Shown in pieces: positions 44,973 to 56,734 of a stretch of 64,000 nt of DNA. Within the stretch, counting starts at the first letter, position 1; every line of letters starts with the position of its first letter. The stretch comes from Flavobacterium sp. 5 (GTDB lineage Bacteria; Bacteroidota; Bacteroidia; Flavobacteriales; Flavobacteriaceae), in contig NZ_PHUE01000001.1 in NCBI RefSeq assembly GCF_002813295.1, forward strand, positions 992,001 to 1,056,000, in the 5' to 3' direction. The notes under the pieces are model-generated. The model had not been told where the DNA came from. It did not search any database and was given only the letters and a program-made list of their open reading frames with translations. The position numbers were made by a program, and so were the translations under genes.

Positions 44973-47900
44973 TTAATAAATATACTCTTCTTTATTTGCC
45001 ATCATATCATTATAGTCTTCTCTAGATCCTACAATTGCATTATCATATTCTCTCATACCTGTACCAGCTGGGATTCTATGACCTACAATTACATTTTCTT
45101 TCAATCCTTCTAAGAAGTCAACTTTACCTGCAACAGCAGCTTCGTTTAATACTTTTGTTGTTTCTTGGAAAGAAGCAGCAGAAATAAATGATTTAGTTTG
45201 AAGAGAAGCTCTTGTAATACCTTGTAAAACAGGTGTTGCAGTAGCAGTAATTACATCACGAGCCGCAACAAGATTTTTATCTGTACGTTTCAACAATGAA
45301 TTCTCATCACGTAACTGACGGGGTGTAATGATTTGACCTGCTTTTAAAGCACTTGAATCTCCAGCATCTTCAACCACTTTCATTCCGTAAAGTTTATCAT
45401 TTTCAACGATAAAATCTTTAGTATGAATCAATTGATCTTCTAAGAATAAAGTATCTCCTGGATCTTGAACTCTAACTTTACGCATCATTTGACGTATAAC
45501 TACCTCAAAGTGTTTATCGTTAATTTTCACCCCTTGAAGACGGTATACTTCTTGAATTTCATTTACCAAATACTGTTGAACAGCAGCTGGTCCTTGAATT
45601 CTTAAAATATCATCTGGAGTAATAGCTCCATCAGACAATGGCACACCAGCTCTAACGAAGTCATTCTCTTGAACTAATATTTGACTTGATAATTTAACCA
45701 AGTATTTTCTAACATCACCAAATTTAGATTCAATAACGATCTCACGGTTACCTCTTTTAATTTTTCCAAAAGAAACAACACCATCAATCTCAGAAACTAC
45801 AGCTGGGTTCGAAGGATTACGAGCCTCTAACAACTCAGTAATTCTTGGTAAACCTCCTGTAATATCCCCAGATTTAGAAGAACGACGAGGAATTTTTACT
45901 AAAACTTTACCAGCTTTAATTTTTTCTCCGTTTTCTACCATTAAGTGAGCTCCAACTGGTAAGTTGTAAGAACGAATCAATTCACCTTCTTTACCGTAAA
46001 CCAATAAAGTTGGAATTAATTTTTTGTTTCTTGCTTCAGAAATTACTTTTTCTTGGAAACCAGTTTGCTCATCGATTTCAACCATGAACGATTGTCCTTG
46101 CTCTAAATCTTCGTAAGCAATTTTACCAGTAAACTCAGAAACAATTACACCATTATATGGATCCCATTTACAAATTACAGTTCCTTTAGCTACTGAATCA
46201 CCATCATTAACATAGATACTAGATCCGTAAGGAATGTTATTCGTACTTAATAAAATACCTGTTTTTTCGTCAATTAATTTAAGTTCAGTAGAACGAGACA
46301 CTACAATATCAACTGCATTACCTTCACTATCTTCACCTTTAACAGTTTTTAAATCTTCAATTTCTAGTTTACCTCCAAAACGAGTTATAATACTAGATTC
46401 TTCAGAAATACCCCCTGCAACCCCTCCAACGTGGAAAGTACGAAGTGTCAACTGTGTTCCTGGCTCTCCAATAGACTGTGCAGCAATTACACCAACAGCC
46501 TCACCTCTTTGAGTCATTTTTCCAGTTGCTAAGTTTCTACCGTAACATTTAGCACAAATACCTTTCGTAGCCTCACAAACTAATGGAGAACGTACTTCAA
46601 CTTTCTCCACTGGAGAAGCTTCAATAGCTTTTACTAAAGCTTCAGTGATTTGTTGACCTGCTTGAACTAATATATCACTAGTTAAAGGATTGATTACATC
46701 TTGCAATGCAACACGTCCTAAGATTCTTTCTCCTAATGATTCAACAATTTCCTCATTTTTCTTCAAAGCAGAAACTTCAATACCTCTAAGAGTACCACAA
46801 TCCTCGATGTTAACAATAACATCTTGAGAAACGTCATGCAATCTTCTAGTTAAGTATCCAGCATCAGCCGTTTTAAGAGCCGTATCCGCAAGTCCTTTAC
46901 GAGCACCGTGAGTAGAAATAAAGTACTCAAGAATCGAAAGACCTTCTTTAAAGTTAGAAAGAATCGGGTTTTCAATAATTTCTCCACCACCAGCAGTAGA
47001 TTTTTTAGGCTTAGCCATCAAACCACGCATACCAGTTAACTGACGAATTTGTTCCTTAGAACCCCTCGCTCCAGAATCAAGCATCATATACACAGAGTTG
47101 AAACCTTGTTGGTCTTCTCTAATGTTTTTCATTGCCAATTCTGTCAATTGAGCATTTGCTGAAGTCCATACATCAATAACTTGGTTGTAACGTTCGTTAT
47201 TTGTAATAAGACCCATGTTATAATTCGCAGAAATACCTTCAACTTGCTCTCTAGCATCTGCAATTAATTTTGGTTTTTGTTCTGGGATTCTAATATCACC
47301 AAGAGAGAATGATAATCCTCCTTTAAATGCGAATTTATAACCCATATCTTTCATGTTGTCCAAGAAAGCCGCTGTTTCAGGTACACTAGTCGAACTCAAT
47401 ACGTGTCCGATAATGTCTCTTAAGTTTTTCTTAGTCAATACATCATTGATATATCCAGCTGCTTCTGGTACTACTTCATTAAATAATACACGTCCAGCAG
47501 TTGTTTGAATAATTTGGTAAACTAATTCACCAGCTTCGTTAAAATCTTTTGCTCTAATTTTCACTTGAGCATTCAATTCTAAACGACCTTCATTCAATGC
47601 AATATTTACTTCTTCTGCAGAGTAGAAAGTAATTCCTTGTCCTAAAATAGTTTTCTCAGGTGTAGACAAACGTTCTTTGGTCATATAGTAAAGACCAAGT
47701 ACCATGTCTTGAGAAGGTACAGTAATCGGAGCACCATTCGCAGGGTTCAAGATATTATGAGAAGCCAACATTAACAATTGAGCTTCCAAAATAGCTTCTG
47801 GTCCTAACGGCAAGTGAACCGCCATTTGATCCCCATCAAAATCCGCGTTAAACGCCGTACAAACTAAAGGGTGCAATTGAATCGCTTTTCCTTCAATTAA

Positions 47901-49289
47901 TTTTGGTTGGAATGCTTGAATACCTAATCTGTGCAAAGTAGGAGCACGGTTTAGTAATACTGGGTGACCTTTAATTACATTTTCAAGGATATCCCAAACT
48001 ACTGGCTCTTTTTTGTCAATTATTTTTTTAGCAGATTTTACAGTTTTTACAATTCCTCTTTCTATCAATTTACGGATAACGAAAGGTTTGTATAATTCTG
48101 CTGCCATATCTTTTGGCAATCCACATTCGAACAATTTCAACTCAGGTCCAACAACAATTACCGAACGAGCAGAATAATCCACACGTTTTCCAAGTAAGTT
48201 TTGACGGAAACGTCCTTGCTTACCTTTAAGGGAATCAGATAATGATTTTAATGGTCTGTTTGATTCCGTTTTTACAGCAGATGCTTTACGAGTGTTATCG
48301 AAAAGTGAATCTACTGATTCTTGCAACATACGTTTCTCGTTTCTTAAGATTACTTCAGGAGCTTTAATCTCGATTAATCTTTTCAAACGGTTGTTACGAA
48401 TAATTACACGACGGTATAAATCATTCAAATCTGAAGTTGCAAAACGACCTCCATCTAGAGGCACAAGAGGACGCAATTCTGGTGGAATAACCGGAATAAC
48501 TTTCATAATCATCCATTCTGGACGATTTTCTCTATTCAATGAAGACTCACGGAAAGATTCAACAACTTGTAATCTTTTTAAAGCTTCAGTTTTACGTTGT
48601 TTAGATGTTTCATTATTAGCTTTGTGTCTTAAATCATATGACAATTCGTCAAGATCGATACGAGCTAATAAATCCATAATACACTCTGCTCCCATTTTGG
48701 CAACAAATTTATTTGGATCAAAATCATCTAAATATTGATTGTCTGCTGGAAGAGTATCTAAAATATTTAAATATTCTTCTTCAGTTAAAAAATCTAGTCT
48801 TTGTACAGATTCTCCTTCAGCATTTTTAGCAATACCTGCCTGAATAACTACATATCTTTCGTAGTAGATAATCATATCTAATTTCTTAGATGGCAAACCA
48901 AGAATATAACCAATTTTGTTAGGAAGAGAACGGAAATACCAGATATGAGCAATTGGCACAACCAGGTTGATGTGTCCTACTCTATCTCTACGTACTTTTT
49001 TCTCAGTAACCTCTACACCACAACGGTCACAGATGATCCCTTTGTAACGTATTCTTTTGTATTTACCACAAGCACATTCAAAATCTTTAACAGGTCCAAA
49101 AATTCTTTCGCAGAAAAGACCGTCACGTTCTGGTTTGTGAGTTCTGTAGTTAATAGTTTCTGGCTTTAAAACTTCACCTCTCGATTCTTTCAAAATTGAT
49201 TCAGGAGAAGCTAGACCTATAGATATTTTATTGAATCTTTTTACAGGATTCTTATCTTTATTGTTGTTATTATTTCTATTATTCATCAT
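44973..49289 (-). CDS. rpoC: RNA polymerase beta' subunit
   Basis: The 1438-residue subunit. The N-terminal zinc ribbon ([23 protein letters not shown]) and the catalytic [12 protein letters not shown] with its three metal-binding Asp are present, as are the bridge and trigger helix region ([42 protein letters not shown]). The C-terminus has VVDD-type [18 protein letters not shown] parts and ends in [18 protein letters not shown]. It forms the enzyme core with RpoB, alpha and omega. It is separated from rpoB by 264 bases that include palindromic repeats. Two adjacent Met codons at the start make the exact first residue uncertain by one. Confidence 0.98.
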   Translation of the reverse strand: MMNNRNNNNNKDKNPVKRFNKISIGLASPESILKESRGEVLKPETINYRTHKPERDGLFCERIFGPVKDFECACGKYKRIRYKGIICDRCGVEVTEKKVRRDRVGHINLVVPIAHIWYFRSLPNKIGYILGLPSKKLDMIIYYERYVVIQAGIAKNAEGESVQRLDFLTEEEYLNILDTLPADNQYLDDFDPNKFVAKMGAECIMDLLARIDLDELSYDLRHKANNETSKQRKTEALKRLQVVESFRESSLNRENRPEWMIMKVIPVIPPELRPLVPLDGGRFATSDLNDLYRRVIIRNNRLKRLIEIKAPEVILRNEKRMLQESVDSLFDNTRKASAVKTESNRPLKSLSDSLKGKQGRFRQNLLGKRVDYSARSVIVVGPELKLFECGLPKDMAAELYKPFVIRKLIERGIVKTVKSAKKIIDKKEPVVWDILENVIKGHPVLLNRAPTLHRLGIQAFQPKLIEGKAIQLHPLVCTAFNADFDGDQMAVHLPLGPEAILEAQLLMLASHNILNPANGAPITVPSQDMVLGLYYMTKERLSTPEKTILGQGITFYSAEEVNIALNEGRLELNAQVKIRAKDFNEAGELVYQIIQTTAGRVLFNEVVPEAAGYINDVLTKKNLRDIIGHVLSSTSVPETAAFLDNMKDMGYKFAFKGGLSFSLGDIRIPEQKPKLIADAREQVEGISANYNMGLITNNERYNQVIDVWTSANAQLTELAMKNIREDQQGFNSVYMMLDSGARGSKEQIRQLTGMRGLMAKPKKSTAGGGEIIENPILSNFKEGLSILEYFISTHGARKGLADTALKTADAGYLTRRLHDVSQDVIVNIEDCGTLRGIEVSALKKNEEIVESLGERILGRVALQDVINPLTSDILVQAGQQITEALVKAIEASPVEKVEVRSPLVCEATKGICAKCYGRNLATGKMTQRGEAVGVIAAQSIGEPGTQLTLRTFHVGGVAGGISEESSIITRFGGKLEIEDLKTVKGEDSEGNAVDIVVSRSTELKLIDEKTGILLSTNNIPYGSSIYVNDGDSVAKGTVICKWDPYNGVIVSEFTGKIAYEDLEQGQSFMVEIDEQTGFQEKVISEARNKKLIPTLLVYGKEGELIRSYNLPVGAHLMVENGEKIKAGKVLVKIPRRSSKSGDITGGLPRITELLEARNPSNPAVVSEIDGVVSFGKIKRGNREIVIESKFGDVRKYLVKLSSQILVQENDFVRAGVPLSDGAITPDDILRIQGPAAVQQYLVNEIQEVYRLQGVKINDKHFEVVIRQMMRKVRVQDPGDTLFLEDQLIHTKDFIVENDKLYGMKVVEDAGDSSALKAGQIITPRQLRDENSLLKRTDKNLVAARDVITATATPVLQGITRASLQTKSFISAASFQETTKVLNEAAVAGKVDFLEGLKENVIVGHRIPAGTGMREYDNAIVGSREDYNDMMANKEEYIY

Positions 49290-49338
49290 AGTTTTTACTA
49301 TTGATTTATTTGCAATTAAAAATTGATTTTAATACATA

Positions 49339-49357
49339 CGTAGCAATGCTACGTTTT
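49339..49357. repeat. Short hairpin in the rpoB-rpoC spacer
   Basis: ACGTAGCA and TGCTACGT form an 8-bp perfect hairpin with one central A. It is followed by T on the plus strand only, so it is not a terminator for the minus-strand operon. Confidence 0.5.
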
Positions 49358-49365
49358 TATTGTAC

Positions 49366-49391
49366 AGATGTTGCACTGCAACGTCTCTACC
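49366..49391. repeat. Degenerate GAGACGTTGCA palindrome
   Basis: AGATGTTGCACTGCAACGTCTCTAC is a second, partly decayed copy of the palindrome at 49510-49536. The right arm is intact and the left arm has lost bases. Confidence 0.6.
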
Positions 49392-49509
49392 CTCGGATTA
49401 CTTCTCTAAACTTCAAACTATTTTTTTTTGAAGTGCTAATTATATAGTTATATAAAAAATCGGAACGGTTTACGGGTATAAATCCTAAAAACTCTTATAA
49501 ATGCCAAAA

Positions 49510-49536
49510 TAGAGACGTTGCACTGCAACGTCTCTA
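49510..49536. repeat. Perfect 13-bp-arm palindromic repeat in the rpoB-rpoC spacer
   Basis: TAGAGACGTTGCA - C - TGCAACGTCTCTA. The same unit appears decayed at 49366-49391. From memory, GAGACGTTGCA-type palindromes are dispersed repeats in several bacteria. It lies 18 bases past the rpoB stop, so transcripts would carry it as a strong hairpin inside the operon. Confidence 0.75.
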
Positions 49537-49553
49537 CCATGACAAAATATTAT

Positions 49554-52500
49554 TTATTCTTCTAAACGAAGGTCTAATCCAAGACCTTTCAATTCATGCA
49601 TTAATACATTGAATGATTCAGGTAATCCTGGTTCTGGCATAGACTCTCCTTTTACGATAGCTTCGTAAGTTTTAGCTCTACCAATAACATCATCAGACTT
49701 AACAGTCAAGATTTCACGAAGAGTACTTGATGCTCCATAAGCCTCAAGTGCCCAAACCTCCATCTCTCCAAAACGTTGACCTCCAAATTGAGCTTTACCT
49801 CCAAGTGGTTGTTGAGTAATCAACGAGTATGGTCCGATAGAACGTGCGTGCATCTTATCATCAACCATGTGTCCTAATTTAAGCATGTAAATTACTCCCA
49901 CAGTTGCTGCTTGATGGAAACGCTCTCCAGTACCACCATCATAAAGATGTGTATGTCCGAAACGCGGTACTCCAGCTTCATCAGTTAATTCATTAATTTG
50001 ATCTAAAGTTGCACCATCAAAAATTGGAGTAGCAAATTTTCTACCCAAGTTCATTCCAGCCCAACCAAGAACAGTCTCATAAATTTGACCAATGTTCATA
50101 CGAGAAGGTACCCCAAGTGGATTCAATACGATATCAACTGGTGTTCCATCTTCTAAGAAAGGCATATCTTCATGACGAACAATACGAGCAACAATACCTT
50201 TGTTACCGTGACGTCCTGCCATTTTATCCCCAACTTTCAACTTACGTTTCTTAGCAATATAAACTTTAGCTAATTTCAAAATTCCTGATGGTAATTCATC
50301 TCCAACAGTAATTGTGAATTTCTCTCTACGTAATGCACCTTGTAAATCGTTCAATTTAATTTTATAGTTATGAATTAAATCATTAACCATTTTATTAGTT
50401 ACATCATCAGCAACCCATTGACCTTTACTTAAGTGAGCGAAATCTTCAACAGCATAAAGCATTTTTTGAGTATATTTTTTACCTTTTGGTAAAACTTCTT
50501 CACCCAAATCATTCATTACACCTTGAGAAGTTTTTCCATTTACAATATTGAAAAGTTTCTCAATCAATCTATCTTTAAGCTCAACAAACTTAACTTCGAA
50601 CTCCATTTCAAGTGCTCCTAAAGCATCTTTATCTTGAGTACGTTTACGTTTATCTTTTACTGCTCTTGCAAATAATTTTTTATCTAAAACAACACCATGT
50701 AAAGATGGAGAAGCTTTTAATGAAGCATCTTTAACATCACCTGCTTTGTCCCCGAAGATTGCACGAAGCAATTTCTCTTCTGGAGTAGGATCTGATTCTC
50801 CTTTTGGAGTAATTTTACCGATAAGAATATCACCAGGTTTAACCTCGGCACCAATTCTAATCATACCATTTTCATCTAAGTCTTTAGTAGCCTCTTCAGA
50901 AACGTTTGGTATATCATTCGTTAATTCTTCATTACCTAATTTAGTATCTCTTACTTCTAATGAGTAATCATCTACGTGGATTGAAGTAAAGATATCATCA
51001 CGAACAACTTTCTCAGAAATAACAATCGCATCCTCGAAGTTATACCCTTTCCATGGCATAAATGCAACTTTAAGGTTTCTACCTAAAGCTAATTCTCCAT
51101 TTTGAGTAGCATATCCTTCAGACAATACTTGACCAAGAATAACTCTATCTCCTTTTCTTACGATAGGTTTAAGGTTGATACTTGTTCCTTGATTGGTTTT
51201 TCTAAATTTAATTAAGTTGTATGTTTTATCATCAGATTCAAAACTAACCATTCTTTCTTCTTCAGAACGATCGTACTTAATAGTGATAATATTGGCATCA
51301 ACATATTCTACAACTCCAGGACCTTCAGCGTTAATTAAAACTCTTGAATCTGAAGCTACTTGACGCTCTAAACCAGTTCCAACGATTGGTGCTTCAGGAC
51401 GAATTAATGGTACCGCCTGACGCATCATGTTAGATCCCATCAAGGCTCTATTCGCATCATCATGTTCCAAGAAAGGAATCAATGAAGCTGAAATCGAAGC
51501 AATTTGATTTGGAGCAACGTCTGTATAATGTACCTGTGCAGGATCAATTACAGGGAAATCACCTTCTTGACGTGCAATTACGTTTTCAGCTGTGATTTTT
51601 CCAGAATCATCCATTTTAATGTTTGCCTGAGCAATTAACATTCCTTCTTCTTCTTCTGCGCTTAAGTAAATTGGAGTAGACTCTAAATCAACAACTCCTT
51701 CAGTTACTTTACGGTAAGGTGTTTCAATGAAACCCATTCCGTTTACTTTAGCATAAACACCAAGAGATGAAATCAAACCAATGTTTGGTCCCTCTGGAGT
51801 TTCAATAGGACATAAACGTCCGTAGTGCGTATAGTGAACGTCACGAACCTCAAATCCAGCTCTTTCTCTCGAAAGTCCACCTGGTCCAAGTGCAGATAAT
51901 CTTCTTTTGTGTGTAATCTCAGCTAATGGATTCGTTTGATCCATAAATTGAGATAACTGATTAGTTCCAAAGAAAGAGTTGATAACTGACGATAATGTTT
52001 TAGCATTAATCAAATCAATTGGTGTAAACACCTCGTTATCTCTAACGTTCATTCTCTCACGAATAGTTCTAGCCATACGTGCTAAACCAACACCAAATTG
52101 TTGAGACAATTGTTCACCAACTGTTCTAACACGACGGTTTGATAAGTGATCTATGTCATCAATCTCTGCTTTAGAGTTGATCAATTCGATCAAATACTTA
52201 ACAATAGTAATGATATCTTCTTTGGTAAGCACTTGCTTTTCCATTGGAGTATCAAGACCAAGTTTTTTGTTAATTCTATAACGACCTACTTCACCTAAGT
52301 TGTAACGTTGGTCAGAGAAGAATAATTTATCGATAATACCACGAGCAGTTTCTTCATCAGGCGGTTCTGCGTTACGCAATTGTCTGTAGATATGCTCAAC
52401 AGCTTCTTTTTCAGAGTTTGTTGGATCTTTTTGCAATGTATTATGGATGATAGAATAATCAACTAGATTATTATCTTCCTTATGCAACAAAATAGATTTA

Positions 52501-53366
52501 ACGTTAGAATCGATGATTTCCTCAACATTATCTTTGTCGATAATAGTATCTCTATCAAGGATTATTTCGTTACGTTCGATAGAAACAACTTCGCCAGTAT
52601 CTTCATCAACGAAATCTTCATGCCAAGTGTTCAAAACACGAGCAGCTAATTTTCTACCAATATATTTTTTAAGTCCAGTTTTAGAAACTTTAATTTCTTC
52701 AGCAAGGTCAAAAATCTCAAGGATATCCTTGTCTCTTTCGAACCCAATTGCACGGAATAAAGTTGTAACAGGCAACTTTTTCTTTCTATCGATATATGCG
52801 TACATAACGCTGTTGATATCTGTAGAAAATTCTATCCAAGATCCTTTAAAAGGAATAACTCTCGCAGAATATAATTTTGTTCCATTTGCATGGAATGATT
52901 GACCAAAGAAAACACCTGGAGATCTGTGCAATTGAGAAACAACAACACGTTCAGCGCCATTGATTACAAAAGTACCACTTGGTGTCATGTAAGGAATTGT
53001 TCCAAGATAAACATCTTGTACAATAGTTTCAAAATCTTCGTGTTCAGGATCTGTACAATATAGTTTCAATCTTGCTTTTAAAGGCACGCTATACGTAAGA
53101 CCTCTCTCTATACATTCTTGAATAGTGTAACGGGGTGGATCAACAAAATAATCAAGGAATTCCAATACAAAGTTATTTCTTGTATCTGTAATTGGGAAGT
53201 TTTCCATGAAGGTGTTGTATAACCCTTCGTCGCCTCTTTCGTCAGATTTAGTTTCCAATTGGAAGAAATCTTTAAACGATTTTACCTGAACATCCAAAAA
53301 GTCTGGATACTGAGGTATGTTTTTTGTTGAGGCAAAATTCAATCTTTCAGTCTGATTTGTTATCAT
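49554..53366 (-). CDS. rpoB: RNA polymerase beta subunit
   Basis: The 1270-residue subunit from the ATG at 53366 ([14 protein letters not shown] is the expected N-terminus; an upstream in-frame ATG at 53462 gives an unmatched extension). Conserved parts are seen in order. The rifampicin-binding region [34 protein letters not shown] carries normal residues at the usual resistance positions, as far as can be judged by eye. [21 protein letters not shown] and the C-terminal [23 protein letters not shown] follow. It is downstream of rplL, with a probable attenuator between. Confidence 0.98.
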   Translation of the reverse strand: MITNQTERLNFASTKNIPQYPDFLDVQVKSFKDFFQLETKSDERGDEGLYNTFMENFPITDTRNNFVLEFLDYFVDPPRYTIQECIERGLTYSVPLKARLKLYCTDPEHEDFETIVQDVYLGTIPYMTPSGTFVINGAERVVVSQLHRSPGVFFGQSFHANGTKLYSARVIPFKGSWIEFSTDINSVMYAYIDRKKKLPVTTLFRAIGFERDKDILEIFDLAEEIKVSKTGLKKYIGRKLAARVLNTWHEDFVDEDTGEVVSIERNEIILDRDTIIDKDNVEEIIDSNVKSILLHKEDNNLVDYSIIHNTLQKDPTNSEKEAVEHIYRQLRNAEPPDEETARGIIDKLFFSDQRYNLGEVGRYRINKKLGLDTPMEKQVLTKEDIITIVKYLIELINSKAEIDDIDHLSNRRVRTVGEQLSQQFGVGLARMARTIRERMNVRDNEVFTPIDLINAKTLSSVINSFFGTNQLSQFMDQTNPLAEITHKRRLSALGPGGLSRERAGFEVRDVHYTHYGRLCPIETPEGPNIGLISSLGVYAKVNGMGFIETPYRKVTEGVVDLESTPIYLSAEEEEGMLIAQANIKMDDSGKITAENVIARQEGDFPVIDPAQVHYTDVAPNQIASISASLIPFLEHDDANRALMGSNMMRQAVPLIRPEAPIVGTGLERQVASDSRVLINAEGPGVVEYVDANIITIKYDRSEEERMVSFESDDKTYNLIKFRKTNQGTSINLKPIVRKGDRVILGQVLSEGYATQNGELALGRNLKVAFMPWKGYNFEDAIVISEKVVRDDIFTSIHVDDYSLEVRDTKLGNEELTNDIPNVSEEATKDLDENGMIRIGAEVKPGDILIGKITPKGESDPTPEEKLLRAIFGDKAGDVKDASLKASPSLHGVVLDKKLFARAVKDKRKRTQDKDALGALEMEFEVKFVELKDRLIEKLFNIVNGKTSQGVMNDLGEEVLPKGKKYTQKMLYAVEDFAHLSKGQWVADDVTNKMVNDLIHNYKIKLNDLQGALRREKFTITVGDELPSGILKLAKVYIAKKRKLKVGDKMAGRHGNKGIVARIVRHEDMPFLEDGTPVDIVLNPLGVPSRMNIGQIYETVLGWAGMNLGRKFATPIFDGATLDQINELTDEAGVPRFGHTHLYDGGTGERFHQAATVGVIYMLKLGHMVDDKMHARSIGPYSLITQQPLGGKAQFGGQRFGEMEVWALEAYGASSTLREILTVKSDDVIGRAKTYEAIVKGESMPEPGLPESFNVLMHELKGLGLDLRLEE

Positions 53367-53575
53367 CAATGGACAAATTTTGATTAAAAAAGTAATTTTT
53401 TTGTATAAATAGAAATGGTATTTATACTCTTCTTTTACAACCGCTACATCTTTAAAAACCAATTTAAGATAACTACTTTCTTATTATCTGTTAATTTTTT
53501 TTCCTCGTAATGGGTAAAATGAATCTAATTTCAAAAGCTAAATTATAAGAAAATAAACTAGACTTTTGTTATACG

Positions 53576-53618
53576 AAAAATGGTTTAGGCCATTGAGTGT
53601 GTACCCAAGACCTAAACC
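53576..53618 (-). terminator. Probable attenuator between rplL and rpoB
   Basis: On the minus strand GGTTTAGG (53611-53618) pairs with CCTAAACC (53582-53589) and T residues follow. It lies 23 bases past the rplL stop and more than 200 bases before rpoB. A partial terminator here would set the ratio of ribosomal proteins to polymerase, as in the E. coli rplL-rpoB gap. Confidence 0.65.
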
Positions 53619-53640
53619 TTATTCTTAAAACTGAGTTTTA

Positions 53641-54009
53641 CTATTTAAGCTCAACAACAGCTCCAGCTTCTTCTAAAGATTTTTTAAGACCTTCAGCCTC
53701 TTCTTTAGAAACACCTTCTTTAACGTTACTTGGAGCTCCGTCAACTACATCTTTAGCCTCTTTCAAACCTAAACCTGTAAGTTCTTTAACTAATTTTACT
53801 ACAGCTAATTTAGAAGCACCAGCTTCTTTCAATACAACTGTAAATTCAGTTTGAGCTTCTTCAGCAGCAGCTTCTCCACCACCTGAAACTACTACAGCTG
53901 CAGCAGCTGGTTCGATTCCGTACTCATCTTTTAATATTGTTGCTAATTCGTTAACTTCTTTAACTGTTAAGTTAACTAATTGCTCTGCGAATTGTTTCAA
54001 ATCTGCCAT
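53641..54009 (-). CDS. rplL: 50S ribosomal protein L7/L12
   Basis: The 122-residue stalk protein that recruits translation factors. The N-terminal dimer domain ([26 protein letters not shown]), an Ala/Glu-rich hinge ([17 protein letters not shown]) and the C-terminal factor-binding domain ([21 protein letters not shown]) are all present. It is encoded after rplJ with a 93-base gap. Confidence 0.98.
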   Translation of the reverse strand: MADLKQFAEQLVNLTVKEVNELATILKDEYGIEPAAAAVVVSGGGEAAAEEAQTEFTVVLKEAGASKLAVVKLVKELTGLGLKEAKDVVDGAPSNVKEGVSKEEAEGLKKSLEEAGAVVELK

Positions 54010-54102
54010 TTTTTCTATCGTTTTAAAATGATTTGTAAAAATATAATTTATTTATTGTGCGCTATTTAAGCAACAAGGAAATTGAATTCCCTGTTTTGAG
54101 TA

Positions 54103-54603
54103 TTATGCCTCAACCTCTTCGCTATTAGCGAATTGGTTTTGTAAAGCAGAAATAACTCTTTGAGCTGGTGATTGTAATAATCCGATGATTTCACCGATAA
54201 GCTCTTCTTTAGATTTGATAGTTGCTAATGCATCTAATTGATCATCTCCAATATAAATTTCAGAATTGATATAAGCCCCTTTCAATACAGGTTTTGCTGA
54301 TTTTTTTCTAAAATCTTTGATAATTTTTCCAGGAGCATTTGCAACATCTGCAATAAAAATAGCGCTATTACCTGCTAATACAGAAGGTAAATCACCATAA
54401 TCATTATCAGAAGCTTCCATTGCTTTTGCAAGCAAAGTGTTTTTTACTACCTCTAATTTAATACCTGCTTTAAAACAAGCTCTTCTCAAGTTTGAAGTTG
54501 TTTCTGCGTCTAACCCAGAAATATCAGATACATAAACAATATTTGTACCAGCTAACTGTGCAGTTAAATCTTCAATCGCGATTGATTTTTCTTCTCTAGT
54601 CAT
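54103..54603 (-). CDS. rplJ: 50S ribosomal protein L10
   Basis: The 166-residue base of the L7/L12 stalk. It starts MTREEKSIAIEDLTAQLAGTN and has the RNA-binding RRACFKAGIKLEVVKNTLLAKA region. The C-terminal helix (LLQSPAQRVISALQN) binds L7/L12 dimers. The gap to rplA is only 22 bases, too short for a large L10-binding leader of the E. coli type. Confidence 0.97.
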   Translation of the reverse strand: MTREEKSIAIEDLTAQLAGTNIVYVSDISGLDAETTSNLRRACFKAGIKLEVVKNTLLAKAMEASDNDYGDLPSVLAGNSAIFIADVANAPGKIIKDFRKKSAKPVLKGAYINSEIYIGDDQLDALATIKSKEELIGEIIGLLQSPAQRVISALQNQFANSEEVEA

Positions 54604-54625
54604 ACTAAAAATTATTAACTACCAA

Positions 54626-55315
54626 TTATACTGCTTTAGGGTCCAATGCAATTGCAGGACTCATAGTGCTTGTAAGGTGAATACCTTTAATATAGGTACC
54701 TTTAGCAGCAGTTGGTTTAAGTTTGATTAATGTTTGAATAATTTCGTGTGCATTGTCATAAATTTGCTCAGCTCCAAAAGAAACTTTACCAATTCCTGCA
54801 TGTACGATACCAGTTTTATCAACTTTAAAGTCAATTTTACCAGCTTTAACCTCTGCAACAGCTTTAGCAACATCCATAGTTACTGTACCTGTTTTAGGGT
54901 TTGGCATTAAACCTCTAGGTCCTAAAATACGACCTAATGGACCTAATTTACCCATAACAGCTGGCATAGTGATGATAACATCAACATCTGTCCAACCATC
55001 TTTAATTTTTTGTAAATAATCATCAAGTCCAACGAAGTCAGCACCAGCTGCCAAAGCTTCCGCTTCTTTATCTGGAGTAACTAATGCTAATACTTTTACA
55101 TCTTTACCAGTACCATGAGGTAATGTTACTACACCTCTCACCATTTGATTCGCTTTTCTTGGATCTACACCCAATCTAACAGCGATATCAACAGACTCAT
55201 CAAATTTTGCAGAAGCAATAACTTTGATTAATGCCGCAGCATCTTTCAAAGAATATAATTTGTTCTTTTCAATTTTTGAAGCAGCCTCTTTTTGCTTTTT
55301 TGTCAATTTTGCCAT
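54626..55315 (-). CDS. rplA: 50S ribosomal protein L1
   Basis: A 229-residue protein of the L1 stalk, which moves the deacylated tRNA. It contains the family stretch [30 protein letters not shown] (about 117-146) and [22 protein letters not shown]. In other bacteria L1 represses its own operon by binding mRNA; no site was assigned here. It follows rplK by 13 bases. Confidence 0.98.
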   Translation of the reverse strand: MAKLTKKQKEAASKIEKNKLYSLKDAAALIKVIASAKFDESVDIAVRLGVDPRKANQMVRGVVTLPHGTGKDVKVLALVTPDKEAEALAAGADFVGLDDYLQKIKDGWTDVDVIITMPAVMGKLGPLGRILGPRGLMPNPKTGTVTMDVAKAVAEVKAGKIDFKVDKTGIVHAGIGKVSFGAEQIYDNAHEIIQTLIKLKPTAAKGTYIKGIHLTSTMSPAIALDPKAV

Positions 55316-55328
55316 GTTTTTCTCTTAA

Positions 55329-55766
55329 TTAAAAAGGAGAATCTCCTGATACAGTTATACCCATAGATCTAGCTGTTCCAGCGATCATGCTCATAGCAGA
55401 TTCGATTGTGAATGCATTTAAATCTACCATTTTATCTTCAGCAATTGCTTTGATAACATCCCAAGTAACGCTAGCTACTTTTTTACGATTTGGTTCACCT
55501 GATCCAGACTTTAGCTTTGCAGCTTCCAATAATTGGACAGCAGCTGGAGGAGTTTTTACAACAAAATCAAATGATTTGTCTTTATACACAGTAATTTGTA
55601 CTGGGCATATTTTGCCAGGTTTATCTTGTGTTCTAGCATTAAATTGCTTACAGAACTCCATGATGTTTACCCCAGCAGCTCCTAAAGCAGGTCCAACCGG
55701 TGGCGACGGATTCGCAGCACCTCCCTTAACTTGTAGTTTAACTACCTTACTAATTTCTTTAGCCAT
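55329..55766 (-). CDS. rplK: 50S ribosomal protein L11
   Basis: A 145-residue component of the GTPase-associated centre. It starts [29 protein letters not shown] with the proline-rich N-terminal linker typical of L11 and ends [13 protein letters not shown]. It lies 67 bases after nusG. Confidence 0.98.
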   Translation of the reverse strand: MAKEISKVVKLQVKGGAANPSPPVGPALGAAGVNIMEFCKQFNARTQDKPGKICPVQITVYKDKSFDFVVKTPPAAVQLLEAAKLKSGSGEPNRKKVASVTWDVIKAIAEDKMVDLNAFTIESAMSMIAGTARSMGITVSGDSPF

Positions 55767-55833
55767 TTTTTAAAAAATTTAACACGACAATCTTTGGAAG
55801 CGATTGTGGTGGATATTATAGATGTAACGAAAA

Positions 55834-56385
55834 TTATACTTTTTCAACTTGCATAAAACTTAATTCTAATGGAGTTTTTCTTCCGAAAATTTTCACCATT
55901 ACTTCAAGTTTACGCTTTTCTTCATTTATTTTTTCAACTGTACCGTTAAAACCATTAAAAGGACCATCGATCACTTTAATAGTTTCTCCTAAGTTGAAAG
56001 GAATAGAACGAGTATCTGTATTTACAGCTAACTCATCAACTTTACCTAACATTCTATTTACTTCTGACATTCTTAACGGAACAGGTTCACCACCTTTTGT
56101 TTCGCCTAAGAAACCAATAACACTTGTGATAGACTTGATAATATGAGGAATTTCCCCAACTAAATTGGCTTCCAACATAACATATCCAGGAAAGTAAACT
56201 TTATCTTTAGACAACTTTTTACCTTCTTTTACAGTAACTACTTTTTCAGTAGGCACAAGAACTTGCGAAACATAATCACTCATCCCTAGACGAGCTATTT
56301 CTGTTTCGATATAAGCTTTCACTTTATTTTCTTGTCCGCTTACCGCACGAACGACATACCACTTTTTTATATTATTATCAGCCAT
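55834..56385 (-). CDS. nusG: Transcription termination/antitermination factor NusG
   Basis: A 183-residue factor that binds the RNA polymerase clamp. The NGN domain starts KWYVVRAVSGQENKVKAYIE and includes VYFPGYVMLEANL. The KOW motif near 130-160 reads IKVIDGPFNGFNGTVEKINEEKRKLEV. It lies 9 bases after secE. Confidence 0.97.
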   Translation of the reverse strand: MADNNIKKWYVVRAVSGQENKVKAYIETEIARLGMSDYVSQVLVPTEKVVTVKEGKKLSKDKVYFPGYVMLEANLVGEIPHIIKSITSVIGFLGETKGGEPVPLRMSEVNRMLGKVDELAVNTDTRSIPFNLGETIKVIDGPFNGFNGTVEKINEEKRKLEVMVKIFGRKTPLELSFMQVEKV

Positions 56386-56394
56386 TACAAAAAA

Positions 56395-56592
56395 TTATGC
56401 TTTTATCCAGTTAAAAAATACAGCTAATGTTTTTGCACATACTTCATCTGTTCCCCATGTTGCTAAAGCAAATACCACTGAAAACACAGCTACAACAATT
56501 GTAAGACGTTGCACTTCAGCCCACTCTGGCCAAGTTACATTTGATTTTAATTCCTCAAATGATTCTGATATGTAATTAACAACTTTTGTCAT
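56395..56592 (-). CDS. secE: Preprotein translocase subunit SecE
   Basis: A 65-residue single-pass protein from the ATG at 56592. A longer frame would run into the tRNA-Trp gene. It has the amphipathic NYISESFEELKSNVTWPEWAEVQR segment and one membrane helix at about residues 30-50 (LTIVVAVFSVVFALATW). It is part of the SecYEG channel. The gene begins 18 bases after the 3' end of tRNA-Trp. Confidence 0.93.
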   Translation of the reverse strand: MTKVVNYISESFEELKSNVTWPEWAEVQRLTIVVAVFSVVFALATWGTDEVCAKTLAVFFNWIKA

Positions 56593-56610
56593 AGTGATTC
56601 GATTATTTTG

Positions 56611-56681
56611 CACGGGCGGAGGGATTCGAACCCCCATCAACGGTTTTGGAGACCGCTATTCTACCCTTGAACTACGCCCGT
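56611..56681 (-). tRNA. tRNA-Trp (anticodon CCA)
   Basis: A 71-base cloverleaf on the minus strand. Acceptor ACGGGCG pairs with CGCCCGT, the anticodon loop CTCCAAA has CCA, and the T arm has GGTTCGAATCC. It sits between tuf and secE. Confidence 0.95.
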
Positions 56682-56687
56682 AGTTAT

Positions 56688-56719
56688 AAAACCAGTGTCA
56701 TCAAAACGACACTGGTTTT
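56688..56719 (-). terminator. Hairpin after tuf, possible partial terminator
   Basis: AAAACCAGTGTC pairs with GACACTGGTTTT (12 bp, 8-base loop). Only TTTTATAA follows on the minus strand, so it may partly terminate tuf transcripts or protect the mRNA end before the tRNA-Trp. Confidence 0.65.
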
Positions 56720-56734
56720 GGTATTTATATAGTA

